From assembly GCA_026545765.1 (NCBI GenBank), contig CM048840.1, forward strand, positions 86,890,877 through 86,954,876: 64,000 nucleotides of DNA, given 5' to 3'. The DNA comes from Plantago major (Eukaryota > Streptophyta > Magnoliopsida > Lamiales > Plantaginaceae). The notes beneath the pieces are model-generated. The model searched no databases. It was not told the DNA's origin and worked only from the letters and a program-made list of their open reading frames with translations. This document shows, piece after piece, positions 58,953-64,000 of this stretch. Within the stretch, counting starts at the first letter, position 1, and each line of letters begins with the position of its first letter. A program made the position numbers and the translations under genes.

Positions 58953-61779
58953 TTATCGCCTCCCACTTAGTATGAGGGTTTCGTCACAAGGGACTTCGGC
59001 ATCTTCAATGTGAACCGTACATGATTTTATCAAGCTTTGTGGTCTTCCTGAGGTACATGACTCGCCGGTTCCCTTTATGCCTTTTACTTTCGCCGATCCC
59101 AACATTTGGTGGACAGGCTTTCTGATTTGTACCGGTCTCTGGTGCATAGGTTTTCTTAGTGGTCCCAACCTTTGGTGCATAGGTTTTCTCTTTGGTCCCA
59201 ATCTTTGGTACACAGGTCTTCTCTTTGGTCCCAACCTTTCAAAGACGGATGCATGTGGCAATCTATCTCCCTGTTGATTTGGATCATCCTCATTTGAACA
59301 TTTCTCGCACTCACCAGTGTAGTTGCATGTTGCTTGGTTTATGGTGATGCGGATAGGTTTAGATTGTTGAAAACCAAGACCTTCTCGAGTTTTTCCTCCC
59401 CTTTGTGCGCTAGCGGATCCTGATATATTTGCTTTAAGGGGAGAACCATTCTCAGGATTGTATCCTGCCTTCACTAGAAGTTTAAAGGCCTTTGGTCCAA
59501 AATGGTCATCTTTTACCTCATGTAGTGAGGTCTCATGTTCTGCCAAACCTCCTTGAACTAGGCGCACAAATCCCTCCAGTATTGATTGAGCAGGAGTGGA
59601 AATATCAATCTTCGTCAAAGGTAGTGTGAGTCCTTTTAACGCATCGTTGCCAACACATGATGATTTCTTTACTTCTTCTGAGTAGACACCAGAATGACAA
59701 AATGGAGGTGACTCATTCTTACTTGCTTTGCTTGCTTGATCTTTCAACTTATATTCGGAAGAATTTTGTTCTTCATTTTCATTCTTCGCTCGCTCGATGT
59801 AATACTTGGCATCAGCAAAGAAGGACTCCACTTCAGTGAATGGCTTGCCATCTGCAAGCACCTTTTTCACCACTCCATTATGGTAGTACTTGAAACAGTG
59901 GTGTATGGTTGAGGGGACCACACCATATCCATGCATCCATGGCCTTCCTAACAACATTTTGTAAGATGTTTTGGCATCTATAACATGGAATAACGCGGCC
60001 GAATACATGTCACCAATTGACAACTCCAATCGTACAATTCCAAGTGCTCTTTTCCCCCCTTGATCAAAACCTTGGATCATCAAGCTGTTGCTGGAAAGTT
60101 CTTCCATTGGTATTCCAATTTCTTTCACAGTCTGTATTGGCAATATGTTGACTGCAGAGCCTCGATCGATCATGAATCTGTTTATCTTTTGCTCACGGGT
60201 GTAGCCAGTCACAAACAACGGTCGGTTGTGAGGTTTAGAGCCAAGTAAAAGGTCTTCATCAGTGAAGGAGATAGTCGACATGCATTGATCAATCTTCACT
60301 TCTTTTGTGGGAAGTCTTGCTTTGGTTTGGGAATGGTCAAGTGAACCCGTAGTGCTTATCTCCTTCTTCTCATCAAGAATTTCAATAGATGAGGTAGTAT
60401 TGGCACTTGCATTTTCCTCTTCTAGTGAAAATTTTCCTTCTCGGGCCAGCTTCATAACCTTTTCCTTGAAAACAAAGCAGTCTTGTATTGGATGACTTAC
60501 AAGGCGATGATATTTGCAGTAATTGGGATCATCTGAGCGTCCTTCTTCATCTGGTCTTTTTATTTCTGGCAACTCGATCAAGTTATTCTTCAGTAAGTCG
60601 TCAAATATTCTAGGAACGTTAGAGTCAAGGAATGGGTATTGTTTTGCCAACATCTCTTCCAATGTTGACTTTCTTTGTTCTTCTTTTTGTGGGGCATGGC
60701 TTACATGGACCACCTTTCCCTTAGCTTTATCCTTGGGAGCTCTTGGTACTTTGACCTTTGCAACATTTGTACTCATGGCTTCTCTAACATTGAATTGAAG
60801 CTTGCCCGCTTTTGAACTATTCACCTTGGATGCATCATGTCTGGGAGGGCCATCAGCTCCGGTTGAAGACATACTTAATTCCATGTCATAAGCCCGAGTT
60901 GCCAGTTCCTCGAATGACCGCGGCTGGATAGCTTGGAGAATGTATCGGGGTCCCCAATGCATCCCTTGGATACACATCTCAATTGCCGAGGATTCAGACA
61001 ATTTGTCTTTGCAGTTGAGGCTCAAATTTCTCCACCGATTGATGAAGTCTATGACGTGCTCTTCTTTCCACTGGCATGCGTTAGTGAGCTCCACCATGCT
61101 AACTGTCCTTCTTGTGCTATAAAAGCGGTTAAGGAATTCTTGTTCAAGTTGCCCCCCAACTGTCTATAGATCCAACATCTAGATCGGTGTACCAGTCAAA
61201 AGCATTGTTCTTCAGCGAGCGAACGAATTGCTTCACCATGTAATCGTCATAGGTTTCGACATTATTGCATGTCTCAACAAAATGCGCGATGTGTTGCCTT
61301 GGATTTCCTTTTCCATCGAATTGTTGAAACATAGGGGGTTGATATCCAACTGGCATTCTCAGATTATCAATCCTTCGTGTGTAGGGCTTGCTATAAGTGA
61401 AGGATGATTTGGAACCTTCACCAAGAGTCTTTTTCAGAGCTCCCCTGATGAATTCCTTCAATTGATCGGCTGGGATCATTACACTGGAGTTGATTGACAT
61501 ATCTCCTTGTTTTGATATTGGCTTAGCGTATGATGGTTCCTCATACACCACATGACGCTTTCCTCTCGCCTTGCTAGTTTCAGCTGTTTCCTTGCTCAAA
61601 ATCTTCTCGGGTGTGAATTCTCGATCCATAAGCTTTGCAATCTTGAGGTCTTGTTCCTGGGTATGCTTCATAAGAAACTCCATGGATTTTGTCAAAGCTA
61701 ACACCATTTGGTCAAGTGAAGGATTACTCACTGTTGGGAGGTGAGGAGGAACTTCTCTTGTTTTAGGAGATGATGACAA
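58953..61779 (-). mobile_element. Gag-protease coding region of the nested gypsy-type element
   Basis: Read on the minus strand from 61779. Gag features visible: a retrotransposon-gag segment (FDGKGNPRQHIAHFVETCNN, then AFDWYTDLDVGSIDSW) and VIDFINRWRNLSLNCKDKLS. After a linker comes a retroviral-type aspartic protease-like fold (SAVNILPIQTVKEIG ... MLLGRPWMH). The C-terminal end holds five copies of an RLGPKRKPxHQ-type repeat (about 59060-59245). Gag would form the particle. The region is broken at about one place and is treated as a fossil. Confidence 0.8.
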
Positions 61780-61819
61780 AGATCCGTTAGCAGCTTGATC
61801 CGGATTTTGGGTTTAACCT

Positions 61820-62113
61820 ACAATTTGGTAGTAGGGAGTTTGATGGAGTCGTTTGTGACTTAATCCATCTCTAACTATGAAACCCTAACCGAGATCTCCT
61901 ATTTATAAGAGAATTATGACTTGGGGAGCAAGATACAATCTTATCATAATCTTAGAGATAATCTTTATCAAAAAACTAAATGGACTCTAAATGGGTAAGA
62001 TTTGATACTCTCCATATAATCTAAATATTATCACATATTTTTGTGATAATTATTTCTAAATATAAAAATATTTAATCTAAAGACACTACAAATTTGCGAA
62101 TTTTCGGTGTCTA
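61820..62113 (-). mobile_element. Possible second LTR end next to the gag start
   Basis: On the minus strand CTCGAGGGGGCATT precedes TGTAGACACCGAAAATTCGC, the same purine-tract and LTR-start arrangement as at 56777. A TATA-like CTTATAAATAGGAG (about 61895-61910) follows. This suggests a ~290-bp LTR of a related element, either solo or part of an earlier recombination. Its inner end was not resolved. Fossil. Confidence 0.4.
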
Positions 62114-63424
62114 CAAATGCCCCCTCGAGACCAGTTGTAGAGACTTGATGGCGGTTGCAACTTGGTCTCGAAAACTTGATGGAGAACTTGAAGCTTGGTT
62201 TGACATGCCCCCAAAGGTGATTTAGCATGCCCCATGAAATCTACGAACATGGTTTTTTAGAGAGTGGAGATGAAGAGAGAAAATCGTCCCACTAGGCGTG
62301 CCAAAAATCTGTGGCAACTAAAATTGCTCAAACGATAGTTTTATTGATCTTGATTTAAGCGGGTACAGTTCTCTAGCCTAATCCTCTGATTCTAGTCTTC
62401 TAAAGCGGCGAACTTGGATCTTCAAATTCTTCGTTTTAGGCTATTTGACTTCAAAGTCGGAAAATCGTCGATTCGAGGGCTTCTTGGCTTGATCTCGGAT
62501 CGGATTGTGAACTTGGGAGTGTTTAAGGCGAACGATGACGAACTTCTTTGAATCTTGATGTGTTCCACAAAGAACGCTTCTAGATCGTCGCAGGATTTGG
62601 CCTTTGATTTTCTGAAGAGGAAGTTTGGCCGTCAGGAAACATTTCTCCAAGGGCTTTTGGGCTTAATTTTGGATCTAACGCAGCTTTTGGCAAAGAACTT
62701 CAAGAAGGTTGATCGGGCTTCGGCTGGGCTTTTGGATTTGATCTTCCTTTGGCAGCAGTTGATCTTCCAATAACGTTTTTCCAAGTGCGCAGGGGCTTCT
62801 TCTTGGATCAAACGGCGACTTCTCTTTGATTTCCGAATGAACTTCTTGAATGTTTGCTTGAACTTCAAGGCGGATCTTGAGAGAAGGATGAGAGGATTTG
62901 CTCTGGCTCTGGAACTTGTGATCTTCACATATGATTTTTTACTTCTGCTTCAGACCTCCTGATTTTGGTGGATAATGAGCTCCTAGGGGTGGGAAAAAGG
63001 GAAGGATCAAATCTTATTGCTTGAGCCAAGATTTGATTCTATCTACTTTTCTTTACTTGCAATTAATTAATAATTGTATCAATTTTATGACGTGGCACAA
63101 ACCTATTGGTTGAATTGTGTCTTCTTTTTCCTGTCATAATTTTAATTAAAAGAATGTATTTCGACATCATTCTTCTAATGTGGCGGCATTTGATTGGCTT
63201 AGAAATCTCTGAATTTTAACATAATTTTGTAATGTGAAATAATCGAAAATGCTCCATATTTTCCACGTGGCACAATTTGATAGGCCATAAATAGAGCGTA
63301 TTAAAATCAATTAAATTACCATATCATATTTGAATAAAATTTAGTAAAATTCCAATTAAATACGGTAATTTAGATTTAATAATTTTAATAATTTATTCGA
63401 CACATTTTGTGTGTCTACAGTTAT

Positions 63425-64000
63425 TTTCTCGAAAAATCCCAACGATGGTATCAGAGCTCGATTCTGATTAAGCTATACGGTCTTATTTTTGCGTTTTATT
63501 TTCGCGGGTTAATTTATTCGTTATTAGTAATTGTTATTCTTGGTTACTAGGTACTAGGTACGCATCCATCACTCGGCCACCAGTGTTCTCCGTCATCTCC
63601 GTCTACCGCGTCCCTCCGTCTTCCACCTCCTAGCCACCTGAATCGTATCTGAAGAGCTGTAGAAACAGAGAGCTCAAGAAGCTCTTCGATTTCGCCATTA
63701 ATGGCGGATGGAGAGCTTCGCGAGCTCTCCGAGTTCCATTAGCTCTCGAATTGATTCTACGGAATAGTTGGTGGGATGGAGGGCATCCAGATTCGTCGGG
63801 TTTGGGGCAAGTCGAATTGATTCGACTGGTTGTAAATCGATGAACTCGAAATCGAGTCTTGGAATAATCGAGTGTTCAGTGTTTATTGAATTCGATTTAT
63901 ATTGTTTCTGATCTGATCTTTGATTAGTTATGGAGGGATTTTGAAATCGTTTCAGAAATTACAGGGACCTGTTTGAGGTTTTCGAAAACTCAAAGCCCTT
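63425..64000 (+). mobile_element. Copia LTR end, primer site and leader, running off the window
   Basis: 63425-63445 completes the interrupted LTR. TGGTATCAGAGC at 63446-63457 is the standard primer site for initiator tRNA-Met. The following 540 bp are an untranslated leader with GCGGATGGAGAGCTTCGCGA-type inverted words. Any gag-pol of this copia element lies beyond 64000. Confidence 0.75.

Larger units (their letters stand above)
55669..63419 (-). mobile_element. Gag-only LTR retrotransposon of gypsy type, nested in a copia LTR
   Basis: Two LTRs, 55669-56777 and 62310-63419 (1109 and 1110 bp), begin TGTAGACACAC and end GTTGCCACA on the minus strand. The flanks carry a 5-bp duplication, GTTAT (55664-55668, 63420-63424). 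A purine tract (CGAGGGGGCAATT) sits next to the downstream LTR. A primer-site-like TTTTTGGCACGCCTAGTGGG follows the upstream LTR. The interior encodes gag and a protease-like domain, and I see no reverse transcriptase or integrase, so it was a non-autonomous passenger. In the first ~170 bp the LTRs differ at about seven sites (roughly 4%), suggesting insertion within the last few million years. The coding part has about one break. Fossil. Confidence 0.85.

Noticed and set aside
1-64000. CRISPR arrays, operons or other prokaryotic systems
   Set aside because: Repeats here are transposon or minisatellite repeats. Introns, the tRNA type and the gene families are those of a plant nuclear genome.

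Overview
This is nuclear DNA from a flowering plant, most likely a eudicot. Evidence: introns with GT-AG borders, a plant AGO2-type Argonaute, a PSY-type sulfated peptide hormone precursor, a plant-type tRNA-Leu(CAA), and dense plant transposons (CACTA, hAT, Tourist and Stowaway MITEs, Cassandra TRIMs, Ty1/copia and Ty3/gypsy LTR elements). The species cannot be told from the window.

Only four stretches look like host genes. (1) 141-1635 (+) is the 3' end of an unidentified gene whose protein ends in an acidic, Tyr-rich tail. (2) 15172-15920 (+) is a three-exon gene for a 172-residue secreted precursor carrying three PSY-like peptide units, spaced exactly 35 residues apart. This is the most interesting gene here. 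(3) 36251-36333 (-) is tRNA-Leu(CAA). (4) 39580-43931 (-) is a complete three-exon AGO2-like gene of 1051 codons with the D-D-D catalytic set of the AGO2/AGO3 clade. A weak promoter and first exon at 46273-46590 may be a fifth, broken gene.

Layout: 1.6-6.1 kb is intergenic with hAT-like repeat clusters and a copia leader relic. 6.13-8.17 kb is a solo gypsy LTR with a TTTTG target duplication. 8.6-9.7 kb is a LINE ORF1 relic. 10.1-11.85 kb is an LTR relic carrying a 1165-bp CACTA element with a TTG duplication. 12-15 kb is repeats. 15.17-15.92 kb is the PSY gene. 16.16-17.16 kb is an unusual three-LTR Cassandra array. 18.1-21.1 kb holds a Tourist MITE, a copia LTR and a solo gypsy LTR with an ATACA duplication. 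23.17-29.01 kb is a head-to-head composite CACTA element. 29-35.5 kb holds LTR relics, a palindrome cluster and MITEs. 35.6-39.3 kb has MITEs, the tRNA and a hAT element. 39.6-43.9 kb is AGO2. 44.1-49.7 kb is MITEs and a tandem segmental duplication. 49.7-64 kb is one nest: MITE, then CACTA and a copia LTR inserted in it, then a gypsy-type element inserted in that LTR.

The genes do not form a pathway. AGO2 binds small RNAs, and the surrounding TEs (including a MITE whose near end lies about 180 bp upstream of its start codon) are plausible small-RNA sources; that link is inference only.
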